From positions 372,001 to 436,000 of the forward strand of contig NZ_QNUJ01000001.1 of NCBI RefSeq assembly GCF_003574625.1: a DNA stretch of 64,000 bases, given 5' to 3'. A program made the translations under genes and the position numbers. The notes under the pieces are model-generated. The model had not been told where the DNA came from. It was given only the letters and a program-made list of their open reading frames with translations, and made no database searches. Source of the stretch: Shinella zoogloeoides (GTDB lineage: Bacteria; Pseudomonadota; Alphaproteobacteria; Rhizobiales; Rhizobiaceae). Positions 26,482 through 35,479 of the stretch are shown piece after piece (the stretch's first letter is position 1; the number at the start of each line of letters is the position of its first letter).

Positions 26482-27691
26482 TGCAAACGTTCCCGTTGGC
26501 ATCGTCGCCGCGCTCGGCCTGACCCAGATCATCGGCTACGGCACCCTCTACTATAGCTTCAGCATTCTGGCGCCCGGCATGGCGGCGGATCTCGGCATCA
26601 CCGTCGCACAGGTGTTTGCTATCTTCTCCGCGTCACTCTTCGTCGGCGGTCTCTCGGCACCCTACATAGGTCGGCAGATGGATGGTGTCGGCGCATCGAC
26701 CGTCATGGCGATTGGCTCGGTGCTGTCCGCCTTGACCTTGATCCTCTGCGCTTGGTCGCCATCGGTGGCGATCTTTGCACTGGCCATCGTCCTGTTGGAG
26801 ATATCGTCCGGCATGGTCCAGTACCAAGCCGCTTTCGCGGCACTGGTCGAGGCCGATCCCCGGTCCGCATCGCGGAGCATTACCTATCTCACTCTGATCG
26901 CCGGTTTCGCCTCGACGATCTTCTGGCCGATTGCCACGGCGCTGCTCGGCTATCTCTCGTGGCGGGAAATCTATCTCGTCTATGCCGGGCTCAATCTTGT
27001 TGTTTGCATGCCGTTCCACGTCTGGATCATGCGGAAGGGAAAGGTGGCTGCGGCCGGCGGACTAAGGCCGATGCGCGAGCCTGTCGTCGGGGCTGTTCCG
27101 CGCGAGCGTCGGCGCAGTGCGGTGATCGTCGTATCGGCTGCATTCGCGCTGCTCAGCTTCACCCTTGGCGCGATGCTGGCGCATATGGTGCCGATGCTCG
27201 GAACGCTCGGCTTCGGAAGCGCCGCCGTCGTCATCGGCTCGCTGTTCGGCCCGGCACAGGTTCTCAGTCGCCTTGTCAACATGATCTTCGGCACGCGGCT
27301 TTCCCTGCCGGGCCTTGCGGTTCTCTCCGCGGTCTTCATGGTGCTGAGCGTCGTCATTCTGGCGCTGTCCGGCAACTGGCTTCCCGGCGCGGTCGCCTTC
27401 TCGATCTGCCTCGGCCTCGGATCGGGCATCAACAGCATCGCACAGGGCAGCTTGCCGCTCTACCTGTTCGGCTCGGATGGATATGGCGCGCTCACTGGCA
27501 AGATGGCGGCGGCAAGGCTGGCTGCCGGCGCTGCGGCCCCCTTCGCCTTCGCCGCGACGATGGAGCAATTCGGTATAGTCGCATCGCTTATCCTGAGCGC
27601 AGCCCTCGGCTCTGTCGGCATAGTAGCCTTTGTTGCGGTCGCGACGGCGACCAAGCGGACGCTCGTCGCTGCCTCGACCCCCTTAAATTGA
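26474..27691 (+). CDS. MFS transporter of the arsenic cluster
   Basis: About 405 residues with twelve predicted membrane helices. Typical MFS parts are [20 protein letters not shown], the loop [14 protein letters not shown] after helix 2, and a second half starting near [20 protein letters not shown]. The start is uncertain: TTG 26474, preceded by GAGCGAGGG and overlapping the arsR stop, gives an N-terminus of usual length; ATG 26447 is possible. It is co-transcribed with arsR. MFS pumps in such positions (ArsK and similar) export trivalent arsenicals or antimonite; the specific substrate here is not shown. Its end overlaps the convergent arsH by 9 bp. Confidence 0.82.
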   Translation: MRNANVPVGIVAALGLTQIIGYGTLYYSFSILAPGMAADLGITVAQVFAIFSASLFVGGLSAPYIGRQMDGVGASTVMAIGSVLSALTLILCAWSPSVAIFALAIVLLEISSGMVQYQAAFAALVEADPRSASRSITYLTLIAGFASTIFWPIATALLGYLSWREIYLVYAGLNLVVCMPFHVWIMRKGKVAAAGGLRPMREPVVGAVPRERRRSAVIVVSAAFALLSFTLGAMLAHMVPMLGTLGFGSAAVVIGSLFGPAQVLSRLVNMIFGTRLSLPGLAVLSAVFMVLSVVILALSGNWLPGAVAFSICLGLGSGINSIAQGSLPLYLFGSDGYGALTGKMAAARLAAGAAAPFAFAATMEQFGIVASLILSAALGSVGIVAFVAVATATKRTLVAASTPLN

Positions 27692-28393
27692 ATGTAGCGA
27701 TACGCGCCTATCAAGCTCGGCCGCCTGCTCTTTCCGCTCGCTGTAGCGGTCAGTGAGATAGGCGGAAGCATCGCGCGTAAGAAGGGTGAACTTCACCAGC
27801 TCCTCGCACACATCCACCACCCGGTCGTAATAGGACGAGGGCTTCATCCTGCCATCGGCGTCGAACTCCTGATAGGCTTTGGCGACCGAGGATTGGTTCG
27901 GGATGGTGATCATCCGCATCCAGCGGCCGAGAATGCGCATCTGGTTCACGGCATTGAAGGACTGGCTGCCGCCCGAGACCTCCATAACGGCAAGCGTTTT
28001 GCCCTGCGTCGGTCGGACCGATCCGACAGAAAGCGGAATCCAGTCGATCTGAGATTTCATGATGCCGGTCATCGCGCCGTGGCGTTCGGGGCTCACCCAG
28101 ACCTGCCCCTCCGACCATTGCGAAAGATCGCGCAATTCTTGCACCTTCGGATGGCTCACCGGCGCTTCGTCAGGCAGCGGCAGACCCCTTGGATCAAACA
28201 TGCGAACCTCACATCCGAGCCTTTCTAGCAGCCGGTGGGCCTCGAATGCGAGCAGGCGACTATAGGATACCTCGCGCAGTGAACCATAGAGGATCAGGAT
28301 GCGCGGCCTGTGCATCGAGACTGTGGGACGCAGGGCGCCGAGATCGGTCGGGCGCAGGTGATCGCCTTGCAATGCTGGGAATGTATCAGGCAA
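27683..28393 (-). CDS. arsH: Arsenical resistance flavoprotein ArsH
   Basis: ArsH is an NADPH-dependent FMN reductase that can oxidise trivalent organoarsenicals to the less toxic pentavalent form. The protein (about 236 residues) has the FMN-binding [16 protein letters not shown] motif near the N-terminus, [18 protein letters not shown], and the ArsH-type [24 protein letters not shown] at 28393 with AAGGAAAG upstream overlaps the arsC stop and gives the usual length; ATG 28426 is an in-frame alternative. It is the last gene of the minus-strand ars operon. Confidence 0.93.
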   Translation of the reverse strand: MPDTFPALQGDHLRPTDLGALRPTVSMHRPRILILYGSLREVSYSRLLAFEAHRLLERLGCEVRMFDPRGLPLPDEAPVSHPKVQELRDLSQWSEGQVWVSPERHGAMTGIMKSQIDWIPLSVGSVRPTQGKTLAVMEVSGGSQSFNAVNQMRILGRWMRMITIPNQSSVAKAYQEFDADGRMKPSSYYDRVVDVCEELVKFTLLTRDASAYLTDRYSERKEQAAELDRRVSLHSI

Positions 28394-28808
28394 TGCGCTT
28401 TCCTTCCTGATCGAGAACCGGTTCACCGTCCTCCTTGAAGAACGGCCCCTTGAAGGTATCTGGCAGGATGTCGAGGGCGACCTCGGACGGACGCGCGAGC
28501 CGGGTGCCGAGCGGTGTCACGACGAAGGGGCGATTGATCAGGATCGGTGTCGCGACCATCGCGTCGAGCAACTGGTTATCGGTTAGGTTCGGGTTGTCGA
28601 GGCCGAGCTCGGCATAGGGCGTGCCTTTCTCGCGAATGGCTTCTCGGACAGTCAGGCCGGCATCTGCGATCATCGTCTCAAGCTGCTCACGGGTCGGCGG
28701 ATGCTGTAGATACTCGATGACGACGGGATCCATCCTGGCAGCACGGATCAGTCCCAGCGTGTTGCGGGACGTTCCGCAGGCGGGGTTATGGTAGATGGTA
28801 ACGTCCAT
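28386..28808 (-). CDS. arsC: Glutaredoxin-linked arsenate reductase ArsC
   Basis: This 140-residue protein begins [18 protein letters not shown] with catalytic Cys11 and carries the arsenate-binding Arg residues in [17 protein letters not shown]. It reduces As(V) to As(III) using glutathione and glutaredoxin. It starts 2 nt after the acr3 stop. A second, unrelated arsenate reductase lies upstream in the same operon. Confidence 0.95.
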   Translation of the reverse strand: MDVTIYHNPACGTSRNTLGLIRAARMDPVVIEYLQHPPTREQLETMIADAGLTVREAIREKGTPYAELGLDNPNLTDNQLLDAMVATPILINRPFVVTPLGTRLARPSEVALDILPDTFKGPFFKEDGEPVLDQEGKRIA

Positions 28809-28810
28809 GG

Positions 28811-29869
28811 TCAGTGCCTTTCGGTGACGGCAGTTCGGGAAACGGCAGGGGCGGCCTCGTACCAATTCTTCGAGCGGTTCACGATCCAGACGACCGACAG
28901 CATGACCGGCACTTCGATGAGAACCCCCACCACGGTGGCGAGCGCCGCGCCGGACTGGAAGCCGAACAGGCTGATGGCGGCGGCGACCGCAAGTTCGAAG
29001 AAATTGCTAGCGCCGATCAGGGCTGACGGGCCGGCAACGCAGTGCCGCTCGCCGGCCATCCGATTGAGCAGATAAGCGAGCCCGGAGTTCAGATAGACTT
29101 GGATCAGGATCGGCACGGCGAGCAGACCGATGACGGCGGGCTGCGCGATGATCTGTTCTCCCTGAAAAGCGAAGAGCAGAACCAGCGTCGCGAGCAGCGC
29201 CACTAGTGAAATAGGCTGCAACCTTGCCAGCACGCCATCCAGTGCCCGCGTCGTTCCTTCAGCGGTCAGCCGGCGGCGGATGACCTGTGCGATAATGACG
29301 GGCACGACGATATAGAGAGCGACGGAGAGAACGAGCGTATCCCATGGCACGGTGATGGCGGATAGGCCGAGCAGCAGGCCAATGATCGGAGCAAAGGCGA
29401 CGACCATAATGGCATCATTCAACGCGACCTGTGACAGCGTGAACAATGGCTCCCCGCGTGTCAGGTTGCTCCAGACGAACACCATAGCCGTGCAGGGAGC
29501 CGCGGCGAGAATGATCAGGCCGGCGATGTAGGAGTCGATCTGGTCTGCAGGCAGGTAGGGGCGGAACAACCAGCCGATGAACAGCCAACCGAGGACGGCC
29601 ATAGAGAACGGCTTGACAGCCCAGTTGATGAACAAGGTCACGCCGATGCCGCGCCAATAGGTGCCGACCTGCGCCAGAGACCGGAAATCGATCTTGAGCA
29701 GCATCGGAATGATCATCAGCCAGATCAGGATCGCCACGGGGATGTTCACCTTGGCGACCTCGGCCGCGCCGATGATCTGAAAGAGACCGGGCATGACATG
29801 GCCGAGGGCAATACCGGCGATAATGCACAGGAACACCCAGATAGTCAGATAGCGCTCGAACGTGGACAT
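28811..29869 (-). CDS. acr3: ACR3-family arsenite efflux transporter
   Basis: The 352-residue protein has about ten membrane helices. It starts with MSTFERYLTIWVFLCIIAGI, and AAPCTAMVFVWSNLTRGEP contains the conserved Cys required for As(III) transport in ACR3 proteins. The start overlaps the stop of the upstream arsC (TGATG). It pumps out arsenite produced by the two arsenate reductases. Confidence 0.95.
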   Translation of the reverse strand: MSTFERYLTIWVFLCIIAGIALGHVMPGLFQIIGAAEVAKVNIPVAILIWLMIIPMLLKIDFRSLAQVGTYWRGIGVTLFINWAVKPFSMAVLGWLFIGWLFRPYLPADQIDSYIAGLIILAAAPCTAMVFVWSNLTRGEPLFTLSQVALNDAIMVVAFAPIIGLLLGLSAITVPWDTLVLSVALYIVVPVIIAQVIRRRLTAEGTTRALDGVLARLQPISLVALLATLVLLFAFQGEQIIAQPAVIGLLAVPILIQVYLNSGLAYLLNRMAGERHCVAGPSALIGASNFFELAVAAAISLFGFQSGAALATVVGVLIEVPVMLSVVWIVNRSKNWYEAAPAVSRTAVTERH

Positions 29870-30396
29870 CAGGCGGACTTTCCCTGCGGCGATGTCGAAC
29901 CTTCCATCGCACCGATCTGGCGAAGCTTCGTTTCGAGCGCCATGTGATCGATGGACGTTAGCGGCAGACTGACGAACGCCGCGATCCGATTCTTGAGGAA
30001 ACGGGCTGCCTGAGCGAAGGCACGCTGGATCTCGACTTCCGAGCCTACAGCGGCAGCAGGGTCCTCGACGCCCCAATGGGCGGTCATCGGATGGCCGATC
30101 CAGACTGGGCAAGCTTCGCCGGCGGCGCTGTCGCAGACGGTGAAGATGAAATCCATCTGCGGCGCGCCGGGTTCTGCGAATACGTCCCAGCTCTTCGACG
30201 AGAAACCCGTCGATAAATAGCCCAACGCTTCCAGCTCCTTCAGGGCATGCGGATTGACTTCGCCCTTCGGCTGGCTGCCGGCGGAGAAGGCTTTAAATCG
30301 TCCGCCGCCCTCCTTGTTGAGAATGGATTCGGCGAGAATAGAACGAGCGGAATTGCCCGTGCAGAGGAACAGCACGTTGTAGGTCTTATCGGTCAT
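29869..30396 (-). CDS. arsC: Arsenate reductase of the low-molecular-weight phosphatase fold (thioredoxin/glutaredoxin-linked)
   Basis: This 175-residue protein has the P-loop LCTGNSARS (Cys12-x5-Arg18) at the N-terminus and the second active-site segment FTVCDSAAGEACPVW with two further cysteines. It ends with an extra 20 residues past the usual fold. The substrate assignment rests on the VCD...ACP segment and on operon position. It stands between the arsN2-like acetyltransferase and acr3. Confidence 0.92.
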   Translation of the reverse strand: MTDKTYNVLFLCTGNSARSILAESILNKEGGGRFKAFSAGSQPKGEVNPHALKELEALGYLSTGFSSKSWDVFAEPGAPQMDFIFTVCDSAAGEACPVWIGHPMTAHWGVEDPAAAVGSEVEIQRAFAQAARFLKNRIAAFVSLPLTSIDHMALETKLRQIGAMEGSTSPQGKSA

Positions 30397-30411
30397 GGTC
30401 GTGGTCCGTGG

Positions 30412-30852
30412 TTAGGTCGGCGGCCGGGTAAGCCTCATGATGGTCGCTGACGATGGGCAAATGGAGGAAAGCTGGCGGGTCGCCAGCACGGCTGCGGGAA
30501 CGCTGTCCCGCTGGATTTCAGAAAATCCGATGCGCGTGAAGAACGGTGCTGCACTCGTCGTGGCAAGGAAGACGTCGCCGGCATGGTCGAGACCCGCCAT
30601 CGCCCGCTCGACCAAAACGCTGCCCAGTCCTTGCCCCCGATAATAGGGAAGCACGACAACCGAACGGAGGAAAAAGTCATCACCGCAGCGCTCGACACCG
30701 AGGAAACCGATAGCCCGGCCATCCGATGACTGCGCCCTGTAGAAGGTACGCCCCTGATCCTCGATGTCATCCGTTGGCAGATGCGCTTCCGTCAAGGCTG
30801 CCTTGAGGCCAGCGTCGTTGCCCTCAATTCGCTCCAACGTGATCGCGCTCAT
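30412..30852 (-). CDS. arsN2: GNAT acetyltransferase of the ArsN2 type
   Basis: This 146-residue GNAT protein contains the acetyl-CoA loop VVVLPYYRGQGLGSVLVERA (about 67-86) and the C-terminal FFTRIGFSEIQR segment. ArsN2-type proteins are found in ars operons; ArsN1 relatives acetylate arsenical herbicides such as phosphinothricin-like compounds, but ArsN2's role is not settled. ATG 30852 overlaps the stop of arsR by 4 bp. Confidence 0.85.
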   Translation of the reverse strand: MSAITLERIEGNDAGLKAALTEAHLPTDDIEDQGRTFYRAQSSDGRAIGFLGVERCGDDFFLRSVVVLPYYRGQGLGSVLVERAMAGLDHAGDVFLATTSAAPFFTRIGFSEIQRDSVPAAVLATRQLSSICPSSATIMRLTRPPT

Positions 30853-31202
30853 GACAGCTTCGCCTCTGTGGTGCAGCAGGGTGTCAACTCGGCGATGAGC
30901 GGAGCGCAAAGCTCCGTCGATCCACCGCAGCAGTCTTTGAGCAGGAACAGCGTCAACTCGCGCAAGCCATTGAGGTCTGCCCGGTAGATGATCGACCGGC
31001 TCTGCCGCTCGCTCGTAACCAAGCCTGCCCGCGAAAGCGTCGCGAGATGCGCCGACATGGTGTTTTGCGGCACGTCGATGAGGCGGGCCAACTCGCCGGC
31101 CGGTATGCCATCAGGCTCGCGCCGAACGAGGAGGCGGAAGGTCTCCAGTCGTGTGGTCTGTGCCAAGGCGCCGAGCGCCGCTATTGCTGCAATATTATCC
31201 AT
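30849..31202 (-). CDS. arsR: ArsR-family metalloregulator, first gene of the ars operon
   Basis: The 117-residue winged-helix protein has HTH ELARLIDVPQNTMSAHLATL (about 39-58) and wing RQSRSIIYRA. Its C-terminus carries KDCCGGSTELC and TPCCTTEA, a Cys-rich As(III)-binding type like the other ArsR in the island. It heads the operon arsR-arsN2-arsC-acr3-arsC-arsH and has a palindrome just upstream. Confidence 0.92.
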   Translation of the reverse strand: MDNIAAIAALGALAQTTRLETFRLLVRREPDGIPAGELARLIDVPQNTMSAHLATLSRAGLVTSERQSRSIIYRADLNGLRELTLFLLKDCCGGSTELCAPLIAELTPCCTTEAKLS

Positions 31203-31212
31203 ACATCCAGAA

Positions 31213-31226
31213 TAACGGATTCGTTA
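31213..31226. promoter_or_regulatory. Candidate ArsR operator, perfect palindrome
   Basis: TAACG-GATT-CGTTA lies 11 nt upstream of the arsR start codon at 31202, inside an AT-rich stretch. It is the obvious place for autorepression of the operon. Confidence 0.55.
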
Positions 31227-31253
31227 AAATTGTCAACCAAGTGTGGTTCCTGC

Positions 31254-31279
31254 GCTTCCAGTAAATGCTGGAAGCTTTT
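31254..31279 (+). terminator. Small hairpin followed by TTTT
   Basis: GCTTCCAG, six bases, CTGGAAGC and four Ts. It lies in the 280-bp gene-free gap 31203-31482 upstream of the ars operon. No plus-strand gene ends here, so its function as a terminator is doubtful. The rest of the gap contains no supported gene. Confidence 0.3.
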
Positions 31280-31482
31280 CCGATATTAAAATGGGGTGAG
31301 CGGATAGGGACGACAATGTGGCCCAGGTCCCCTGAGTGTCTTCAGGCCGGGTGTCGTGTGCTCTGTCCATTGTCGACCATAGCCCGCGGACCTTGATTCA
31401 AGTGCGTGTCGTCGACGGATTTTGTCCTGCGCCATTGCCTGTCAAAACTCTTCTGGTCGCACGTGCGGAAAAGCGGCGCCGG

Positions 31483-32271
31483 TCAGATGGCCAGTTGCTC
31501 GAAGGCTTTCGAGAGCATGTATCCTGCGACGACGAAGATGAGCAGGGCGAAGACGGTGTTGAGTGCGCCCTTTCTAGCGGCGAGTTTTCGCGCGGCGAAG
31601 GCGCCCAGCAAGCCGCCGACAACGCCGCCACCGATAAAGACGATGGCGAGTCCCCAGTCAACCAGGCCTGAATAGGCATAGTTGAGGGAAGTCGTCAGGC
31701 CGAAGGCGGTGACAGCGAGGAGCGAGGAGCCGACGGCGGAGAGGATGGGCATGCCGGTCGCGGTGATAAGGCCAGGCACGATGAGGAAGCCGCCGCCGAT
31801 ACCGAAGAAGCCGGAAAAGGCGCCGGTCAGTCCGCCGAAAGCGATCACCTTCGGGGCGTTCTCGCGGGAGCACTGCGCATTTGGGTCACCCTCCGCGCCG
31901 CGCCTTTTGAACATCAGCGCACCGACGACGAGCATCAGTAGGGCGAAAAGGATCAGCAGGTGCTGCCCATCGATCATCTTGCCGATGGAGGAGCCGACAA
32001 GCGCGCCCGCGATCCCAGCGAGGCTGTAGAGACCCGCGCAGCGCCATTTGACGTTGCCGAAGCGGGCATGCCCGAGAAGGTTGGCAAACGCGTTGACCGC
32101 GACTGCGAAGGCGCTGGTGCCGATGGCGAGATGCGGGTTGGGAACGCCGACCATATAGACCATAAGGGGCACGGCGAGAATGGAGCCGCCGCCGCCGAAC
32201 AGGCCGAGGGTAAAGCCGACAAGTCCGCCAGACAGCCCGCCGAGGCCGTATTGAATGGGTTCCAGAAGCAT
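31483..32271 (-). CDS. TauE/SafE (TSUP) family sulfur-compound transporter
   Basis: A 262-residue membrane protein with eight to nine helices and the TSUP repeats: GFTLGLFGGGGSILAVPLMV with AIGTSAFAVAVNAFANLLGH in the first half, and GAFSGFFGIGGGFLIVPGLI with AVGSSLLAVTAFGLT in the second. Members export sulfite or other sulfur anions. It is the last gene of a minus-strand sulfur operon with the YeeE/YedE pair and the persulfide dioxygenase. Confidence 0.92.
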   Translation of the reverse strand: MLLEPIQYGLGGLSGGLVGFTLGLFGGGGSILAVPLMVYMVGVPNPHLAIGTSAFAVAVNAFANLLGHARFGNVKWRCAGLYSLAGIAGALVGSSIGKMIDGQHLLILFALLMLVVGALMFKRRGAEGDPNAQCSRENAPKVIAFGGLTGAFSGFFGIGGGFLIVPGLITATGMPILSAVGSSLLAVTAFGLTTSLNYAYSGLVDWGLAIVFIGGGVVGGLLGAFAARKLAARKGALNTVFALLIFVVAGYMLSKAFEQLAI

Positions 32272-32352
32272 GCCGCACCTTTCGCCGCGCGTTCAGGCGG
32301 CCTTGGTTCGGTGTGGTCGAAAAGTGTGCAAGGCGATGACCTTCTTTGCGGA

Positions 32353-32787
32353 TTATCGGATCACCGCTGCGGGGCGGCCGAGCGTCAAGCGATAGAGGAT
32401 CATGCCGGCAAGCATGGCTGCGACGAACAGGGCAGCCTCCCAGCGCCCCGTCGTCAGGGCCGCAATGGCGGGGCCGGGGCAAAGGCCGACCAGTCCCCAG
32501 CCAAGTCCGAACATCACCGCGCCGCCGATCAGCGCCCGATCCACGCGGCCATGTTCTGGAACGTAGAACCGATCGTCGAATGCCGGCGCATTTCGCCGCT
32601 TCCGGATCAGGTAGGCGAAGGAGGAAGGGATCAGTGCGCCGCCCATGACAAAGGCGAGCGAAGGGTCCCAATCGCCGGTGACATCAAGGAAAGCGAGGAC
32701 GCGGGCGGGATTGATCATGTCCGACATGACGAGCCCCGCGCCGAAGAGGAGGCCGCTCAGGATCGCAGCAAGGGTTCTGGCGAACAT
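32353..32787 (-). CDS. YeeE/YedE (DUF6691) half transporter
   Basis: A 144-residue, four-helix membrane protein with GLLFGAGLVMSDMINPARVL and GWGLVGLCPGPAIAALTTGR, where the Cys-Pro lies in a conserved YeeE/YedE motif. It works with the preceding half as a split thiosulfate/sulfur carrier transporter (PmpA/PmpB type). The start overlaps the stop of the upstream half by one base. About 80 bp separate it from the TSUP gene. Confidence 0.9.
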   Translation of the reverse strand: MFARTLAAILSGLLFGAGLVMSDMINPARVLAFLDVTGDWDPSLAFVMGGALIPSSFAYLIRKRRNAPAFDDRFYVPEHGRVDRALIGGAVMFGLGWGLVGLCPGPAIAALTTGRWEAALFVAAMLAGMILYRLTLGRPAAVIR

Positions 32788-33218
32788 CAGACGATGCCTC
32801 CCAAGACATGGCGGACGGCGAAAACCGTGAGGGCGGCGACGGTCATGAAGACCGATGTGGCGACCAGCGAGCGCTTCGACAGGCGTGCGAGGCCGCAGAC
32901 GCCGTGACCGCTCGTACAGCCGGAGCCGAGGCGCGTACCGAAGCCGACGAGAAGACCGGCGACAATGAGCAGCGGCGCCGACGCGGGGAGGGCGATCTCG
33001 GCTTGCCGGAGGAAGGTCGAGGCAAGTGCCGTGCCAGCCAGAATGCCGCCGAGGAAGCCAAGGCCCAGTGTGCTGATGCCGGTGCCCGTGAGGCCGGCGG
33101 CCGATGCCGCAAGGCCCGAAATCCCAGCGATGCGGCCGGTCGTCAGCAGATAGAGGCCGGCCGAAAGGCCGATCAGCAGGCCGCCGGAAAGCGGCCAGAG
33201 GATGTTGAGGTCGGTCAT
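32787..33218 (-). CDS. YeeE/YedE half transporter
   Basis: A 143-residue protein from ATG 33218 ([20 protein letters not shown]). It has the conserved [20 protein letters not shown] motif with two cysteines thought to handle thiosulfate-derived sulfur. It starts 4 nt after the dioxygenase gene and is coupled to the second half. Confidence 0.92.
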   Translation of the reverse strand: MTDLNILWPLSGGLLIGLSAGLYLLTTGRIAGISGLAASAAGLTGTGISTLGLGFLGGILAGTALASTFLRQAEIALPASAPLLIVAGLLVGFGTRLGSGCTSGHGVCGLARLSKRSLVATSVFMTVAALTVFAVRHVLGGIV

Positions 33219-33222
33219 GAGG

Positions 33223-34161
33223 TCACAGGACGTTGAGAGGGATCTTGAGATACTGCACGCCATTGTCTTCGGCGGGCGGAAGCTGGCCGCCGCGCATATT
33301 GACCTGCACGGACGGTAGGATCAGCTTCGGCATGGCGAGCGTCGCGTCGCGCTCGGTACGCATCGTGTAGAAGTCGTCCTCGCTCACGCCCTCGTGGACA
33401 TGGACATTGCCGGTCCGTTCTGCGCCGACGGTGGTCTCCCAGGCGTAGTGATCGCGGCCGGGCGCCTTGTAGTCGTGGCACAGGAACATGCGTGCTTCAT
33501 CTGGAAGCTTCATGAGGCGCCGGATCGAACGGTAGAGCTGGCGTGCGTCGCCGCCGGGGAAATCGCAGCGCGCTGTACCGTAGTCCGGCATGAACAGCGT
33601 GTCGCCGGGGAAGACGGCATCACCGATGACATAGGCCAGACAGGCGGGGGTGTGGCCAGGGACGTGAAGCACGGTCGCCTCCAGACTGCCGATCGAAAAG
33701 CGGTCGCCGTCGTTGAAAAGCTGGTCGAACTGGCTGCCGTCCCGCTGGAATTCGGTGCCGGCGTTGAAGATCTTTCCGAAGACCTGCTGCACGCGAACGA
33801 TTTCGCGCCCGATGGCAAGTTGGCCGCCGAGTTCGGCCTGCAGCAGCGGCGCGGCGGAAAGGTGATCTGCATGGGCGTGGGTCTCGAGCAGCCAGTGCAC
33901 TTCGAGACTTTCGGATTTTATGTAATCGATGAGCGCCTGGGCGGAAGCGCTCGTGGTGCGGCCCGAGGCCGGATCGTAGTCGAGCACGCTGTCGATGATG
34001 GCGCAGGCATTGGACTGCGGGTCGCGCACGACATGGCTGATCGTGAAGGTCTGCTTATCGAAGAACGATTTTACAACAGGGTGTTTTGTCGGATTTGCAA
34101 GGCCCGCTGCGGCCATGGCGCGGGCGTGATCGAGGGGGAAATCTGAAACGGTGCTTGGCAT
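33223..34161 (-). CDS. blh: Metallo-beta-lactamase fold persulfide dioxygenase (Blh-type)
   Basis: The 312-residue protein from ATG 34161 has the metal motif [11 protein letters not shown] (His95, His97, Asp99, His100), [16 protein letters not shown] and [20 protein letters not shown]. These fit the ETHE1/Blh group, which oxidises glutathione persulfide to sulfite. There is no rhodanese domain. It heads the sulfur operon opposite to the peroxiredoxin and BigR-type regulator, the same family combination as the BigR regulon. The upstream part of the frame to 34311 crosses the intergenic region and is not counted. Confidence 0.9.
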   Translation of the reverse strand: MPSTVSDFPLDHARAMAAAGLANPTKHPVVKSFFDKQTFTISHVVRDPQSNACAIIDSVLDYDPASGRTTSASAQALIDYIKSESLEVHWLLETHAHADHLSAAPLLQAELGGQLAIGREIVRVQQVFGKIFNAGTEFQRDGSQFDQLFNDGDRFSIGSLEATVLHVPGHTPACLAYVIGDAVFPGDTLFMPDYGTARCDFPGGDARQLYRSIRRLMKLPDEARMFLCHDYKAPGRDHYAWETTVGAERTGNVHVHEGVSEDDFYTMRTERDATLAMPKLILPSVQVNMRGGQLPPAEDNGVQYLKIPLNVL

Positions 34162-34179
34162 GGCTCGGGTTCTCCGTAG

Positions 34180-34235
34180 AGGGTGATTAATAGATATATA
34201 TTTACAGTAATTATGCAAGTATGTATTTTGTGGAA
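34180..34235. promoter_or_regulatory. AT-rich divergent promoter with probable BigR/SqrR operator
   Basis: A markedly AT-rich stretch (GATTAATAGATATATATTTA, then CAGTAATTATGCAAGTATGT) lies between the divergent dioxygenase (start 34161) and peroxiredoxin (start 34291). BigR-type repressors bind AT-rich imperfect dyads in this position. Exact arms cannot be fixed by eye. Confidence 0.45.
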
Positions 34236-34290
34236 ATCGAAACCGACAGCCGTTATCACGGACGCCCGGCCTGCACCCAGGAATGCGATC

Positions 34291-34929
34291 ATGACGGAAA
34301 CGAACACCCACTCAGCCCGCCCACCGCGTATCGACGAGGCTGCGCCCGGATTCGCCGCGCGGTCCACCGCAGGTCCTGTTACGCTGTCGGCCTTCCGTGG
34401 GCGCTGGCTGGTGTTCTTCTCGCACCCGGCGGATTTCACGCCGGTTTGCACCAGCGAATTCATCGCACTCGCGCGCGCGACACCGGAATTCGAGAAGCTC
34501 GACTGCGCTCTGCTCGGCCTTTCCGTGGATAGCCTTTATTCCCACATCGCCTGGCTACGCGACATCGAGGGACGCTTCGGCGTGAAGGTCACGTTCCCAC
34601 TCGTCGAGGATAGCGCCATGGTGATCGCGCAGGCCTACGGCATGATCGACGGGACCGCACAAAGCAGCGCGACCGTCAGGGCGACCTATGTCATCGACCC
34701 GGACGGCATCGTGCGCGCGATCGTCTGGTATCCGATGAATGTCGGGCGCTCGGTCGATGAGCTTCTGCGCCTCGTTGCGGCCCTGCAAACGGCCGAGCGC
34801 GAGGAGGCCTCGACGCCCGAAGGGTGGCGACCAGGCGAGACTCTTCTCGAGCAGGTACCCCTTGCCAACGAGGACGATGGCGCTCTGCGTGCGGGCGAGG
34901 CCTGGTATTATCGGGAGAAGCGGGCATGA
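34291..34929 (+). CDS. Peroxiredoxin (AhpC/TSA, Prx6-like)
   Basis: This 212-residue protein carries the peroxidatic Cys53 in HPADFTPVCTSEF and the Arg of NVGRSVDELLR near residue 150. Length and the C-terminal GWRPGE segment fit the Prx6/1-Cys type. It is co-transcribed with the BigR-type regulator (4-bp overlap) and faces the sulfur operon, so it may reduce persulfides or peroxide formed during sulfide stress. ATG 34291 follows a GGAATGCG-type site that is weak. Confidence 0.92.
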   Translation: MTETNTHSARPPRIDEAAPGFAARSTAGPVTLSAFRGRWLVFFSHPADFTPVCTSEFIALARATPEFEKLDCALLGLSVDSLYSHIAWLRDIEGRFGVKVTFPLVEDSAMVIAQAYGMIDGTAQSSATVRATYVIDPDGIVRAIVWYPMNVGRSVDELLRLVAALQTAEREEASTPEGWRPGETLLEQVPLANEDDGALRAGEAWYYREKRA

Positions 34930-35342
34930 GTGGGGCAGCGAGCGTTTCGCTGGAAACGATGATCGCCAAGGCGCCGGAAGCGGCAGATTTCATGCGCCAG
35001 TTCAGCAACGCCAATCGTCTCATGCTGCTATGTCAGATCGCACGCGAGGAAAGCTCGGTCAGTGACATTCAAGAGGCGCTCGGCATCAAGCAGCCGGCGC
35101 TGTCCCAGCAATTGGCGGAGCTTCGGCAGGCCGGCCTTGTCAAGACACGCCGGGAATCGCGTCAGATCTACTATTCCATCGCCGATGGCCGTGCCGAGGC
35201 GGTTATGGGATTGCTGTTTGAGCTGTTCTGCGGCAGTGAGGCGCCCTCATCCGCCGGGCTCGCGGAACGGCGAGACGGCGCGCCGGCCCCGGATGTGCTC
35301 GGAGATGCGGCTCATTTCGCCCGCATCGTTACTTCGGAATAG
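34926..35342 (+). CDS. bigR: ArsR-family persulfide sensor, BigR/SqrR/YgaV type
   Basis: The 138-residue winged-helix protein has the HTH SDIQEALGIKQPALSQQLAE and wing RRESRQIYYSI. Cysteines occur at 36 (LMLLCQIA) and 102 (LFELFCGSE), a 66-residue spacing equal to the reactive Cys pair in BigR and SqrR that forms a tetrasulfide with persulfides. It therefore most likely senses sulfide stress rather than metals. It overlaps the peroxiredoxin stop by 4 bp. Confidence 0.85.
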   Translation: MSGAASVSLETMIAKAPEAADFMRQFSNANRLMLLCQIAREESSVSDIQEALGIKQPALSQQLAELRQAGLVKTRRESRQIYYSIADGRAEAVMGLLFELFCGSEAPSSAGLAERRDGAPAPDVLGDAAHFARIVTSE

Positions 35343-35479
35343 CCTGTCGGGTTGTCGAGGGCGACCAGTCTATTTGACCCAGACCGGGTCGCATGGCGGC
35401 GGGTTGAGGCGTGGAGCCCGGCGGTCTTCTTCATGTGGCCGGGAGCGGTACGGCAACAGGCTGGTTCCGTCCATACCTT

